In this document: piece after piece, positions 42,220 to 51,266 of the stretch
Numbering within the stretch: position 1 is the stretch's first letter
Layout of the letters: every line of letters starts with the position of its first letter
Source of the DNA: Candidatus Sulfuritelmatomonas gaucii
Lineage (GTDB): Bacteria > Acidobacteriota > Terriglobia > Terriglobales > Acidobacteriaceae
DNA length: 64,000 nucleotides
Direction of reading: 5' to 3'
Assembly (NCBI GenBank): GCA_900290245.1
Contig: OKRB01000130.1
Location: 1-64,000, forward strand
The notes under the pieces: model-generated
Told to the model about the DNA's origin: nothing
Database searches by the model: none
Seen by the model: the letters and a program-made list of their open reading frames with translations, nothing else
Made by a program: the position numbers and the translations under genes

Positions 42220-43422
42220 CTACTTCGGCGCGGGGATGCGGACCAGCAGAATGTCGTGGCTCGCGATCTCGAGCGGCATGTTATCCGTCAGAGCAATTTC
42301 CTTCCCCGCCCAAAGGTCCTTGCCCTTTTGCGTGCCGTGCAGCCCTAGTTTTGTCAGGCTTAAGTGAAAAGGATGCGTGGAGACTCGATCGGAGCCTGCG
42401 TTGATCACAGCAATCGCCATCGTCCCGCCCGCAAGACGCCGCGTCCAGACGTCGACCTCGCCGTCAGAGTAGGCGTGCGTGGCTTCGTGGCCCAGCCGGT
42501 CCTGGTCGATAGCAATTACGTCGCGATTGGTGAGAATGGCAAGAACGTCCGGCGGCATGTGCGCCAGGTCGTTGCCGGCCAGCAGCGGCGCCGCCAGCAT
42601 GGCCCACATGGAAAAGTGCGTGCGATTCTCAGCCGATGTGAGTCTGCCGTTGCCCACTTCCAGCATGTCTGGATCGTTCCAGTGGCCCGGCCCCGCATAT
42701 TTCGCGAGTCCTGCCTGTTCGTTCAGGATGGAGTAAATGCTGTTCCAATTGGCCTGAATGTCGCCGGTCGTGCGCCACAAACTCGCGTCCACTGAAGGTC
42801 CCCACTCCCACACTGCGTCCCATCCATACTGGCAGAGCGAGTAAACGATGGGCCTTCCGGTCGCCTTCAGCGCTTTGTCCATCTTTGCGTAAGCGGCGAT
42901 CATCAGGCGCATTTGCTCGGCTTTGTCGTTCGGCGCCTGGGCCGTCATCACCGCCGACCGAAAGCTGCACAGATCGTATTTCAGATAATCGATACCCCAT
43001 GATGCGTAAAGCTGCGCGTCCTGCACTTCGTGGTCAAGCGAGGCTGCGTAGCCCGCGCAAGTCTTGGGCCCTGGCCCCGAGTAGATTCCCAGCTTGAGTC
43101 CTTTCGAGTGCACATAGTCGGCAAGCGCCTTCATGTCGGGGAACTTCGAATTCGTGTGCAGCACGCCGTCGGCGTCGCGATCGCCCTCCCATGTGTCATC
43201 GATGTTCACGTAGACATAACCCGCATCTCTCATCCCCGTGGACACAAGCGCGTCAGCGGCGCTGCGCACGTCCTTGTCGGTCACGTCGCGGTGAAAGAAA
43301 TTCCAGCTATTCCAGCCCATGGGCGGGGTCGGTGCCACCTGCGATGAGGCAGGGTGTTGCGCGACCGCAGCCAGCGGGCTCAAGGCAAGAGCAGCAACAA
43401 CGATAACCGCGAAACGGTTCAT
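42220..43422 (-). CDS. Secreted alpha-galactosidase, GH27
   Basis: 400 residues with a signal peptide (VIVVAALALSPLAAVAQ). TPPMGWNSWNFF opens the (beta/alpha)8 barrel, YVNIDDTWEG follows, and YLKYDLC carries the nucleophile Asp (about 165). SLWRTTGDIQANW has the acid/base Asp (about 220), and HWNDPDMLEVGNG closes the site. GH27 enzymes release terminal alpha-galactose from plant galactomannans and oligosaccharides. The C-terminal ~90 residues form the usual beta-sandwich. It converges on egtD with about 30 nt between stops. Confidence 0.93.
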   Translation of the reverse strand: MNRFAVIVVAALALSPLAAVAQHPASSQVAPTPPMGWNSWNFFHRDVTDKDVRSAADALVSTGMRDAGYVYVNIDDTWEGDRDADGVLHTNSKFPDMKALADYVHSKGLKLGIYSGPGPKTCAGYAASLDHEVQDAQLYASWGIDYLKYDLCSFRSAVMTAQAPNDKAEQMRLMIAAYAKMDKALKATGRPIVYSLCQYGWDAVWEWGPSVDASLWRTTGDIQANWNSIYSILNEQAGLAKYAGPGHWNDPDMLEVGNGRLTSAENRTHFSMWAMLAAPLLAGNDLAHMPPDVLAILTNRDVIAIDQDRLGHEATHAYSDGEVDVWTRRLAGGTMAIAVINAGSDRVSTHPFHLSLTKLGLHGTQKGKDLWAGKEIALTDNMPLEIASHDILLVRIPAPK

Positions 43423-43532
43423 GGTAAAACCCTCCTGAAAACCTTTTCAGTGGAATCCTAGCTTGTGACTCCATGATCACGCAAACGGCTTGCGCCAGAC
43501 GGCGGCCATTCCGGCAGGAGATACTTGAACTA

Positions 43533-44315
43533 ATGCCGTTCACGCTGTCTCACGCTGCCGCCGCATGGCCTCTTCGACGAACGTGTCTTGATTTCTCTGC
43601 GCTGATCATGGGATGTTTCGTGCCCGATTTTCCATACTTCCTACTCCTTTGGTCGCACGGATTTGGAGGCCATACGCTGCTCGGCATGTTCTATTTCGAT
43701 TTACCGGTCGGCCTGGTTTCGCTATGGCTGTTTCACCGCTACATCAAGCAACCGTCCCTGATCTTTCTGCCCGACGGCTTTCGCCGCAGACTCAAGGCCG
43801 GCGCATTTTCCTTTCTGCCGCCCGCTCGCCTCGCGTTGATCGCGATCTCAATTCTGATTGGATCGGCCACGCACATTCTGTGGGATGGATTTACGCATCG
43901 GACTTATTGGCCTTATGGGCATTGGAGCTTCCTTAGGCTGCCCGTCGAATTACCGATTCTGGGGCAGTCCGTAATGTACAAATTGCTCCAGTATATTAGC
44001 TCGGTGGCCGGACTTGTGCTCGTTGCAATCTGGATTTGGTACTGGTATCGCACGACGGAACCGGCGGAGCATCCGGTCGCGCAGCCGTATACCACAGCGC
44101 AACGATTCGCAATGGTTGTGATTCTTCTGCTCATTGCGATTTGCAGCGGGATTCTCCGCGCCCACGAAGCGATCAGGACGCTGCATGGCATAAGACCGAT
44201 CGCGAACTTCACGGCCGACGCGGTGATCACCGCGATCTCGATCCTCGTACTGGGATTGCTGGCGTGCGGGGTGTTTCTTCGCGGGCGCAGGGCTGCAGAC
44301 TACCGCAATTCCTGA
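43533..44315 (+). CDS. DUF4184 family membrane protein
   Basis: 260 residues. The start MPFTLSHAAAAWPL and the early SALIMGCFVPDFPYFL are typical of DUF4184. Later SATHILWDGFTH offers conserved His and Asp residues that recall metal-dependent membrane hydrolases of the YdjM type. Six hydrophobic segments are visible. CAGGAG lies 12 nt before the ATG. The function is unknown. Its last codons and stop lie inside the left inverted end of a MITE-like element. Confidence 0.8.
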   Translation: MPFTLSHAAAAWPLRRTCLDFSALIMGCFVPDFPYFLLLWSHGFGGHTLLGMFYFDLPVGLVSLWLFHRYIKQPSLIFLPDGFRRRLKAGAFSFLPPARLALIAISILIGSATHILWDGFTHRTYWPYGHWSFLRLPVELPILGQSVMYKLLQYISSVAGLVLVAIWIWYWYRTTEPAEHPVAQPYTTAQRFAMVVILLLIAICSGILRAHEAIRTLHGIRPIANFTADAVITAISILVLGLLACGVFLRGRRAADYRNS

Positions 44316-44433
44316 GTCACAGTAACCCGAAGACGCTGCACTCAAGTCGACGCGATCCCGGGGTGGGACCCCCAGGGAGCAGCGACCTTGCTCAAAACTC
44401 TTCAACATCATCGCAACTCAGGAATTGCCGTAG
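44300..44433. repeat. MITE-like palindromic element, copy 1
   Basis: Inverted ends CTACCGCAATTCCTGAGT (44300-44317) and ACTCAGGAATTGCCGTAG (44416-44433) bound about 134 bp. The interior has AAGTCGACGCGATC and CCCCAGGGAGCAGCGACCTT, which recur almost identically in copy 2 at 52388-52515. No open frame lies inside. The left end supplies the stop codon of the DUF4184 gene. Confidence 0.65.
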
Positions 44434-44434
44434 G

Positions 44435-47400
44435 TCAGTTAGGCAGCTCTCGATGCCGCGTGAGCAGGAAATAGACCATGGGCGTGATGATGAGTGAAAG
44501 GACCATGGAGACGGTGAGGCCGCCGATCACGGCGATGGCCAGGGGCTGGAGCATCTCGGAGCCCGCCCCGATAGCGAAGGCCAGCGGCAGCATGCCGCAG
44601 ACGGCGGCGATGGCGGTCATGACGATGGGCCGCAGGCGGCGCTGGGCGGCGTGCAGCATGGCGTCATGAGGCGCGGCGCCTTCGGCGCGGTATCGTTCAT
44701 CGGCATCGAGCAGCAGGATGCCGTTTTTGGCTACGATGCCGATGACCATGATCAGGCCCATGAACGATGCCACGTTGAACGTGATTCCGGTGATCAACAG
44801 GGCGAGGATGACGCCGGAGATGGAGAGAACCGACGAAGCGAGAATGGCGATGGGGGCGGGGAAGTTGCGGAACTCGGCAAGCAGCACGCCGAAGACCAGT
44901 GCCAGGGCCAGCAAGAGCACGCGCAACAGGTCGTGGAAGGATTGCTGCTGCTGCTCGTAAGTGCCGCCATACTCAACACGCACCGAGGGCGGCAGATGCA
45001 AAGCCTGAACCGCCTGCTCAACCTTGGTCATCACGCCGCCCAGGTTCGATCCTTCGAGGTCGGCCGTCACTTCGACGAGCTGCTGCAGGTTTTCACGCGC
45101 GATCTCGTTTTGCGGCGGCATTTGCTGAACGTCGGCGAGCGACCCCAGTGTCGCCGTGTGGCCTGAGGCGCTGTTAAAGACGGTGTTCTCGATGGCGTCG
45201 AGCGAACTGCGATGCTCATCGCCGAGGCGCACGCGGACGGGGTACACGCGGCCGTTGGCGATAAGCGGGTTCGTGGTAATGCCGTCAAGGATGGCCGTCG
45301 CGTCATTGGACACCTCGGCGGGAGTAAAGCCCAGCCGCGAGGCAACGGTGGGATCAACCTGGAAATTGGTGGCCGGCCCGCTGATGGTGTTGTCGACCCC
45401 GTTCTCGACATCGACCACACCGTCGATCTTCGAGATCGCATCGGCCACGCGGGGCCCGAGCAGGTTGAGCAGCGACGCATCGTCCGCGAAGATCTTTACC
45501 TGGATGGGCTCCGGGGTGTTCGAGAGATCGTTGATGTTGTCTTGCAGCACCTGGGTCAGCTCGATATCGAGCTCTGGATGGGCAGCTTTCACGCGGCTGC
45601 GCACCTCGTCCATTACGTCCCACACGGTACGGCTGCGCTTCTGCTTGAGCTTCACCGTGAAGTCGCCGGTGTTGGCCTCGGTGACGGTTGCCAGCCCGAG
45701 TTGCAGGCCGGTGCGCCGCGAGGTGTTTTCGACTTCCGGAATCGACTGCAGGATGCGGGTGACGTCCTGAAGCACGCGGTCGGTCTCGTTGAGCGAACTG
45801 CCGGCGGGCATGACGTAGTCGAGGATGAAGCCGCCCTCGTCCATATCGGGCAACTGGTTGGTGCCGAGCAACTGGTAGCCGCCCCATGTGCCGAGGACGA
45901 GCAGCAGGCAGATGCCGCCGGCCCACAGAGGCTTGTCCAGCGCCCACTCGAGAGCCCGGGCGTGCACCTTGAGCACTCGCGTGAGCAGCGGCCCGGGGCC
46001 GGCGTGGCGAGCGGCGCGCTTCGGATCCTCCGATCCCGGCGATGAAGAGCTTTCTCCCGAGGTCCCACCCTCATGCAGCAGCACGTAACTCAGGCCTGGC
46101 GTCCATGTGAGCGCCAGGGCGAGCGAAGTGATCAGGGCCGCGGTCATGGTGATGGCCAGCGCGCGGAAGAAGACGCCGGTGACGCCTCCGAAAACGAACA
46201 GCGGTAAAAAGACAACGACAGGCGTGAGCGTTGATCCGACGAGCGGGACGGTGAGTTCCTTGAGCGCCTTGTGCACGGCTTCGGCGCGCGGCTCGCCGGA
46301 ATCGCGATGCATCACCACGTTCTCGACCACCACGATGGCGTCGTCGATCACTAGGCCGATGGCCGCTGCCAGACCGCCCAGCGTCATCAGGTTGAAGCTC
46401 TCGCCGATCACCCACAGCACTCCGATGGTGATGGCGATCGTGACCGGGATGACCAGCCCGGCGATCAGCGACGAGGTCCAGTCGCGCAGGAAGAGGAACA
46501 GGATTACGCAGGCCAGCGCCAGCCCGATGCAGATGGCGTCGCGCACGCTCGAGATCGAGTCGCGCACCAGTTGCGACTGGTCGTAGAAGAGCTCGAGCTT
46601 CACCCCCTTGGGCAGCTTCTGCTCGAGGTCAGTCACTTGACTCGCCACCGCGTCGGCCACAGCCACGGTGTTCGATGAGGGCTGGCGGTTGACCATCAAC
46701 AGCACCGCTTTCTTGCCGTTTGCGGTAACGGTCGTATAGACGGGCATCGTCGACGCCTCAATCGTGGCCACGTCGGATAGGTGCACCGGCGCGCCGCCCG
46801 GAGTCGTCTTGACCACGAGCCGCCGCAGTCCATCGAGATCGTGAACCTGCGCGCCCACCAGCCCAAGGATCAACTCGTGGTTGGCCGAGTAAAGCCCGGG
46901 CGATTGCACGATGTTCGACGCGTTGATGGCGCTGACCAGGTCGGTGATGGTGACGCCGGTAGCCTGAAGCAGCGCCGGGTTGGGCACCACGTGATATTCC
47001 GGCACCTGGCTGCCCTGCACCACCACGGAGCTCACGCCATCGACGCGATTCAGCGGCGGCTTCAGGTCGTAGGTGGCGACCTCCCAGAGCTGCGTCAGTG
47101 GAACGCTGTCGGAAGTGAGGCTGTAACCCAAAACCGGGAAGCTCGCGAAGGTAAGCCGGTTGGTGGTGATGCGCGCCGTCGAGGGGAGAGTCTGCTCCAC
47201 CTGCGACAGCGCCGCGTCCACCAACTGCAGCGACTGCACCATGTCCACGTTCCAGTTGAAGAACAGGTCCACCTCGGCCGAGCCACGGCTGGTAGTCGAG
47301 CGCACGCTGGTCAGGCCGGGAACCGAGTTGACGGCGTTCTCGATCGGTTGCGTGATGGTCACTTCCATCTGCTCGACCGGCATCACGCCGTTATCCACGC

Positions 47401-47614
47401 CGATGACGACACGCGGGAAGTTGGTCTCGGGAAGGACCGAGATGGGCACCTGGAAGGCGAGATAGATTCCGGCCACGGTGAGCATGCCGGCGAAAAAGAA
47501 GATGGTGCGCGTGGACCGGGCAAGCCAGAACGGCTTCTCGCCACGCAGGTGCCCAGAACCGAGCGTAGGGGAACCCGGTTGCTTCTGGCCGTCGCCCGCA
47601 GCTTCCGCGGGCAT
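44435..47614 (-). CDS. RND efflux transporter permease (AcrB/HAE1 type)
   Basis: 1059 residues, full length. RTIFFFAGMLTVAGIYLAF is TM1, and PVEQMEVTITQPIENAVNSVPG is the family signature. AAAIGLVIDDAIVVVENV carries the paired acidic residues of proton translocation, in a form nearer the HAE1 drug-efflux group than the metal (CzcA) group. Two large periplasmic loops flank the repeats. It forms the inner-membrane pump of a tripartite system with the adaptor and TolC-like genes upstream. Its start overlaps the adaptor's stop by one nucleotide. The long plus-strand frames opposite are shadows. Confidence 0.95.
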   Translation of the reverse strand: MPAEAAGDGQKQPGSPTLGSGHLRGEKPFWLARSTRTIFFFAGMLTVAGIYLAFQVPISVLPETNFPRVVIGVDNGVMPVEQMEVTITQPIENAVNSVPGLTSVRSTTSRGSAEVDLFFNWNVDMVQSLQLVDAALSQVEQTLPSTARITTNRLTFASFPVLGYSLTSDSVPLTQLWEVATYDLKPPLNRVDGVSSVVVQGSQVPEYHVVPNPALLQATGVTITDLVSAINASNIVQSPGLYSANHELILGLVGAQVHDLDGLRRLVVKTTPGGAPVHLSDVATIEASTMPVYTTVTANGKKAVLLMVNRQPSSNTVAVADAVASQVTDLEQKLPKGVKLELFYDQSQLVRDSISSVRDAICIGLALACVILFLFLRDWTSSLIAGLVIPVTIAITIGVLWVIGESFNLMTLGGLAAAIGLVIDDAIVVVENVVMHRDSGEPRAEAVHKALKELTVPLVGSTLTPVVVFLPLFVFGGVTGVFFRALAITMTAALITSLALALTWTPGLSYVLLHEGGTSGESSSSPGSEDPKRAARHAGPGPLLTRVLKVHARALEWALDKPLWAGGICLLLVLGTWGGYQLLGTNQLPDMDEGGFILDYVMPAGSSLNETDRVLQDVTRILQSIPEVENTSRRTGLQLGLATVTEANTGDFTVKLKQKRSRTVWDVMDEVRSRVKAAHPELDIELTQVLQDNINDLSNTPEPIQVKIFADDASLLNLLGPRVADAISKIDGVVDVENGVDNTISGPATNFQVDPTVASRLGFTPAEVSNDATAILDGITTNPLIANGRVYPVRVRLGDEHRSSLDAIENTVFNSASGHTATLGSLADVQQMPPQNEIARENLQQLVEVTADLEGSNLGGVMTKVEQAVQALHLPPSVRVEYGGTYEQQQQSFHDLLRVLLLALALVFGVLLAEFRNFPAPIAILASSVLSISGVILALLITGITFNVASFMGLIMVIGIVAKNGILLLDADERYRAEGAAPHDAMLHAAQRRLRPIVMTAIAAVCGMLPLAFAIGAGSEMLQPLAIAVIGGLTVSMVLSLIITPMVYFLLTRHRELPN

Positions 47615-48894
47615 CAGTCGTTCCCTCCGCCGCCGGAGCCTTCGCCGCTTGCCGCGCCGATCTTCACCTTGGTTCCTTCATCCAGACCGTACGATCCGCT
47701 GGTGATCACCATGTCCGCAGACGTCAGCCCGCTGGTCACCTGCACATCGGTGCCGTTGTCGATACCCAGCGTGACCGGCTTCTTGTGCGCCGCCCCGTCG
47801 GAGCCGATCACCATCACCGACTTGGTTCCGTCATCGGCTGTCAGGATCGCCGAATCCGCGACCTGCAACGCCTGCGCCACGGTCCGGCCCGTGATGAGGG
47901 CCTTGACCGGCGTTCCCACCTTGAGCCGGCCCGCCTTGTTCTCAACCCTGAGCCACACTTCAACGGTCGTCGATCCCGGATCGAGAGCCGGACTCACCAT
48001 CGAGACCTTGGCAGGAACCGGATCCGAAAAGCCCGGCACGCGGACCGAGGCCTCGTTGCCAACTTTCAATTGCACGGCCAGGCTCTCGGCAATATGTGTT
48101 TTGGCGATCAGCGCCGTGGTGTCCATCACCGTGATCAGCGGTGATCCGGCTGCGGCAGTCTCGCCGGCAAAAAGCGGCCGATCAGTGACCACGCCGTCGA
48201 TGGGGCTGCGGATCTCTGAGGAATCCACCTGCGCCTGCGCGCCCTTGTACTTGCCTTCGGCCGAAGTCAACTGGCCCTGCGCCGATTTCAATTCTGCCTC
48301 GCGGCTCACGCTCTTCACTGCGTCCAAATGCTGCTTGGCCGCATCGTATGCTGCCTGCGCTTGCACCAGCGCCGCCTGCGAGGTATCCAGATCGCGGCCC
48401 GGAATCGCGCCTTCTTTGAACAGCTCGTTGCGGCTCTTCACAATGTCCTGGTTCAGCTCCAGGTTCGCCTTGGCCAGCGCAAAGTCCGACTCTGCTTTCA
48501 TCGTGTTTTCGGGCACCTGCGCCTTGGTGGCCGTGGCATAAGCCGCCTGCGCCGATTCGAGCGAGCCCCGCGTGTCCATTGCCGCCGCCGCGAGGTCCTC
48601 GTTTTGGAGCGTCACCAGCAGTTCGCCCGCGTGCACCCGCTGCCCGCGCTCAACATAAAACTTCTTCACCGGCGCCGTGATGCGGGGAACGATAGCCGCC
48701 TGCGCCAGGGGTTGCAGGATGGCGTCGACAGTCACTTGCTCTGAGATTGCACCCTGCGCCGGATGCGCAGCCTGCACTGTCACTTCCGGCGCAGGTGCCG
48801 CTTCCTTCTTGCACCCCGGCAAAATGGCCAGCAGCATCGTCGCCCCAGCCAACATGATCGCCCGCGCTGTTCCAGTTGTGTTCTCGTTGCTCAT
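47614..48894 (-). CDS. RND efflux periplasmic adaptor (MFP)
   Basis: 426 residues. A lipobox at LLAILPGCKKE anchors it to the membrane. ARAIMLAGATM is the signal. AIVPRITAPVKKFYVERGQRVHAGELLVTL and SEIRSPIDGVVTDRPLFAGETAAAG are the two halves of the lipoyl domain, split by an alpha hairpin rich in Ala/Gln (about 130-220). VGNEASVRVPGF marks the beta-barrel. It bridges the pump and the outer-membrane channel. The start MSNENTTG is chosen over an upstream frame that would enter the repeat at 48926. Confidence 0.93.
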   Translation of the reverse strand: MSNENTTGTARAIMLAGATMLLAILPGCKKEAAPAPEVTVQAAHPAQGAISEQVTVDAILQPLAQAAIVPRITAPVKKFYVERGQRVHAGELLVTLQNEDLAAAAMDTRGSLESAQAAYATATKAQVPENTMKAESDFALAKANLELNQDIVKSRNELFKEGAIPGRDLDTSQAALVQAQAAYDAAKQHLDAVKSVSREAELKSAQGQLTSAEGKYKGAQAQVDSSEIRSPIDGVVTDRPLFAGETAAAGSPLITVMDTTALIAKTHIAESLAVQLKVGNEASVRVPGFSDPVPAKVSMVSPALDPGSTTVEVWLRVENKAGRLKVGTPVKALITGRTVAQALQVADSAILTADDGTKSVMVIGSDGAAHKKPVTLGIDNGTDVQVTSGLTSADMVITSGSYGLDEGTKVKIGAASGEGSGGGGND

Positions 48895-48925
48895 TTTGTT
48901 CTTCTTGATATTCTGCGTTCTCTCT

Positions 48926-48953
48926 CTGATCCCTGACCCCTGACCACTGACCA
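48926..48953. repeat. Degenerate heptamer repeat (CTGACCA)4
   Basis: CTGATCC, CTGACCC, CTGACCA and CTGACCA run in tandem just upstream of the MFP start, in the 66-nt gap to the TolC gene. The reverse complement of the same heptamer occurs at 51154-51186. Confidence 0.7.
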
Positions 48954-48960
48954 CTTTTCT

Positions 48961-50415
48961 TTACATCGTTCCCGTAATCGTCTCCAGCTCCGCGCGCGCC
49001 GTCTCGTAGCGCACGCGCCCATCCGCGCGCGCATTTTCCGCGGTCACGTAGGCGTTCTCCGCATCCACCACTTCCAGCACTGTGCCCTCTCCGCCCTGGT
49101 AGGCCAGCCTGGTCAGCCGCAGGCTCTCGGCCGCAGTGGCCACGCTCTGGTCGAGCGATTGAAGCTGGTCGCGCGCCGCGCGGGCCTCCCCGTACGCCTC
49201 GTCCAGTTGCGCGATCATTCGCCGCTGCGCGTTGGTCAGCGCCACTTGCGCTGCATCGCGCCGGATCTCGCTCTGCTTCACCTTGTGCTCACTGGCCAGC
49301 CAGTCCCACACCGGCAGGTTCACGGTAAAGGTCGTGGAGTACCCGAGGTTACGCGGCTGGAATGGCTGCGAGCCGACAGTGGTGAGCGGAGCATTGACAG
49401 AAAATTGGTTGGCGTCGATCCCGTAGTTCAAACTCAAACCGACACTGGGCAGCAGCGTTCCCCACGCCGCCTCCACATCGGCCTGGCTCATGGTCAGGCT
49501 GGCCAGCGCGCTCTTCAGCTCCGGATTGTTCTTCGCCGCAACCTGCTCCACCTCTTCCTGCGTGGGCAGCGGTGCTGCCTGCTCGTCCGCCCTCAGTGTG
49601 TACGGCGTTCGCGGATCCTGAAACAACAGTACTCCCAGTTCCAGGCGCGCCTTCTCCGCCGCCAGTTGTGCGTCTTCCTGATCGCGATCGCGCAGCTCCT
49701 CCTGCAATTCTGCTTTCACCACGTCGGCGTGCGCCGCCTCCCGCGCCTTCTCACGTTCCGTGGTCATCTTGGTAAAGTCCTCTGTCTCCCGGCGCGCCTG
49801 CTCCGCCACCACCAGCTTGCGGCCCGCCGCCAGTGACGTATAAAACAGCCCTGTCACCGCAGCCACCAGGCCCCGACGCGCGATCTCCTGCTCGGCCGCG
49901 GCCATCGCCGCCGCCGCGTTAGCACGACGCACACCCGCCGGTCCCGCCAGGCTGAATGTTTCCTCGACAATCCCCTGTGCAATGTACTCCCAGGGTCTCG
50001 AATCATTGGCGACAAATCGGGGCAAAGGCGCCGCTGGCTCACCTGCATCGCCTTCGCTGGTTATTCCATTCGGTTGCGTGTAGATATCCTGACTATAAGC
50101 GCGCGCAGTGGGCAAAAGTCCTGCCACGGCAATCGACTTGTCCAGTCCCGCGCTGCGCCCCGCAGCCTTCGCTGCCGCATACCCCGGCTCGCTCGCCTCC
50201 GCCCGCCGAATCGCCTCCGCCAGCGTGATCTCCACTGGCGCGGAACTGCCCACCGCCTGGGGTTCCGGAGGAGCAGGATTTTCTTGCGTTTGCGCGGCTG
50301 CACACACAGCGGCAGCCGCCAGCAGCAAACACGCAAAGATTTGACTCAGGGAGCGAGCAAGCCCCCGACCAATGGCCCTCCTGAGGTCCTTATAAATATG
50401 CACACTCAGAAGCAT
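48961..50415 (-). CDS. TolC-family outer-membrane efflux protein
   Basis: About 484 residues. The signal FACLLLAAAAVCAAAQ is followed by VEITLAEAIRRAEASEPGYAAAKAAG, the start of the first TolC repeat. Two coiled-coil helices (ALASLTMSQADVEAAWGTLLPSVGLSL) and a second repeat ending in VLEVVDAENAYVTAENARADGRVRYETA are standard. It forms the exit duct for the RND pump downstream. The start is uncertain: ATG 50415 is used here, but GTG 50403 has TATGCT ending 7 nt before it. The long extra N-terminus of the open frame is unlikely. Confidence 0.9.
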   Translation of the reverse strand: MLLSVHIYKDLRRAIGRGLARSLSQIFACLLLAAAAVCAAAQTQENPAPPEPQAVGSSAPVEITLAEAIRRAEASEPGYAAAKAAGRSAGLDKSIAVAGLLPTARAYSQDIYTQPNGITSEGDAGEPAAPLPRFVANDSRPWEYIAQGIVEETFSLAGPAGVRRANAAAAMAAAEQEIARRGLVAAVTGLFYTSLAAGRKLVVAEQARRETEDFTKMTTEREKAREAAHADVVKAELQEELRDRDQEDAQLAAEKARLELGVLLFQDPRTPYTLRADEQAAPLPTQEEVEQVAAKNNPELKSALASLTMSQADVEAAWGTLLPSVGLSLNYGIDANQFSVNAPLTTVGSQPFQPRNLGYSTTFTVNLPVWDWLASEHKVKQSEIRRDAAQVALTNAQRRMIAQLDEAYGEARAARDQLQSLDQSVATAAESLRLTRLAYQGGEGTVLEVVDAENAYVTAENARADGRVRYETARAELETITGTM

Positions 50416-50599
50416 ACAACTGCGCCTGCATTCTGCCTGATCCTGGACTTGTAGATCGCTGTGCCGGGATACCCTAACTTCGTCGAGAAACCATCCGCCT
50501 TGGAAACCCGTGCGACATCGCGCCCCAGCTCCATTCGACTCGGCCGGTTTCAGCAAATCGCCTCCCATCATCGGCCCCTCTCTGCGATACTTGTTTGTT

Positions 50600-51151
50600 A
50601 TGCCGATTGAAGATTTGCAGCAGGCCGCCGGGAAGATTGCCTCATTCCTCAACACCCTTAATAAGCTGGGCGGAATGCGCCTGAAATACCGAATCACGGC
50701 AGGCGATGGGGCGCGTGATCCTCAGGGAGTCGAAGCGCGCCAGATTTATGTCGAGCTGGCCGGGCCAGACGTGCCGCTGGTCATCCAGCACAACGGTGAG
50801 CTGCTGCGCGCGCTCGAGACGCTTGCCGTCCAGATGCTCCGCCTGGATCACCACGAGCACGATCTGATCAGCTTTGATGCCGGAAACTTCAAGGCCCTCC
50901 GCGCCGAGGAGCTGCGCATGGCTGCGGAAACTGCGGCGGAGAAGGTCCGGCAGACGGGCGTTCCCTACAGTTTTCCGCCCATGAACAGCCGCGAACGGCG
51001 CATGTTGCATCTGGCGTGCCGCGAGCTTGAGGGTATTGAGACCGCCAGTGTCGGCGAAGGCCAGGACCGCTTTCTTGTCGTTTATCCCGAAGGCCAAACC
51101 AACATTCCTGTGAAAGCACAATCCCGGCCAAGAGGGTTTGGCCGCAGATAA
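50600..51151 (+). CDS. KhpB/Jag-like RNA-binding protein with R3H domain
   Basis: 183 residues. The N-terminal half (IYVELAGPDVPLVIQHNGELLRALETLAVQML) looks like the KH domain of Jag/KhpB. The C-terminal half has PPMNSRERRMLHLACRELEGIETASVGEGQDRFLVVYP, whose R-x3-H core is the R3H single-stranded nucleic acid motif. In other bacteria KhpB acts with KhpA on mRNA stability and cell division. GATACTTG ends 6 nt before the ATG. The gene is not beside yidC/rnpA, its common place. Confidence 0.85.
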   Translation: MPIEDLQQAAGKIASFLNTLNKLGGMRLKYRITAGDGARDPQGVEARQIYVELAGPDVPLVIQHNGELLRALETLAVQMLRLDHHEHDLISFDAGNFKALRAEELRMAAETAAEKVRQTGVPYSFPPMNSRERRMLHLACRELEGIETASVGEGQDRFLVVYPEGQTNIPVKAQSRPRGFGRR

Positions 51152-51153
51152 AG

Positions 51154-51186
51154 CAGTGGCCAGTGATCAGTTGTCAGTGGTCAGGG
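51154..51186. repeat. Degenerate heptamer repeat (CAGTGGT)n
   Basis: CAGTGGC, CAGTGAT, CAGTTGT and CAGTGGT, then CAGGG, run in tandem from two bases after the KhpB-like stop. The reverse complement (CTGACCACTGACAACTGAT) is the same unit as at 48926-48953. Confidence 0.7.
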
Positions 51187-51266
51187 CGGAGAGATGATCC
51201 CGGACGCCAGTTTCGGCGCCCATGCCCATTTATCCGATCCGCGCGCGTATGCCACAATACCCATCT

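Noticed and set aside
46781-48541. 586-codon plus-strand open frame
   Set aside because: It is antisense to the RND permease and adaptor genes, which have full family motifs. GC-rich codons leave the opposite strand free of stops.
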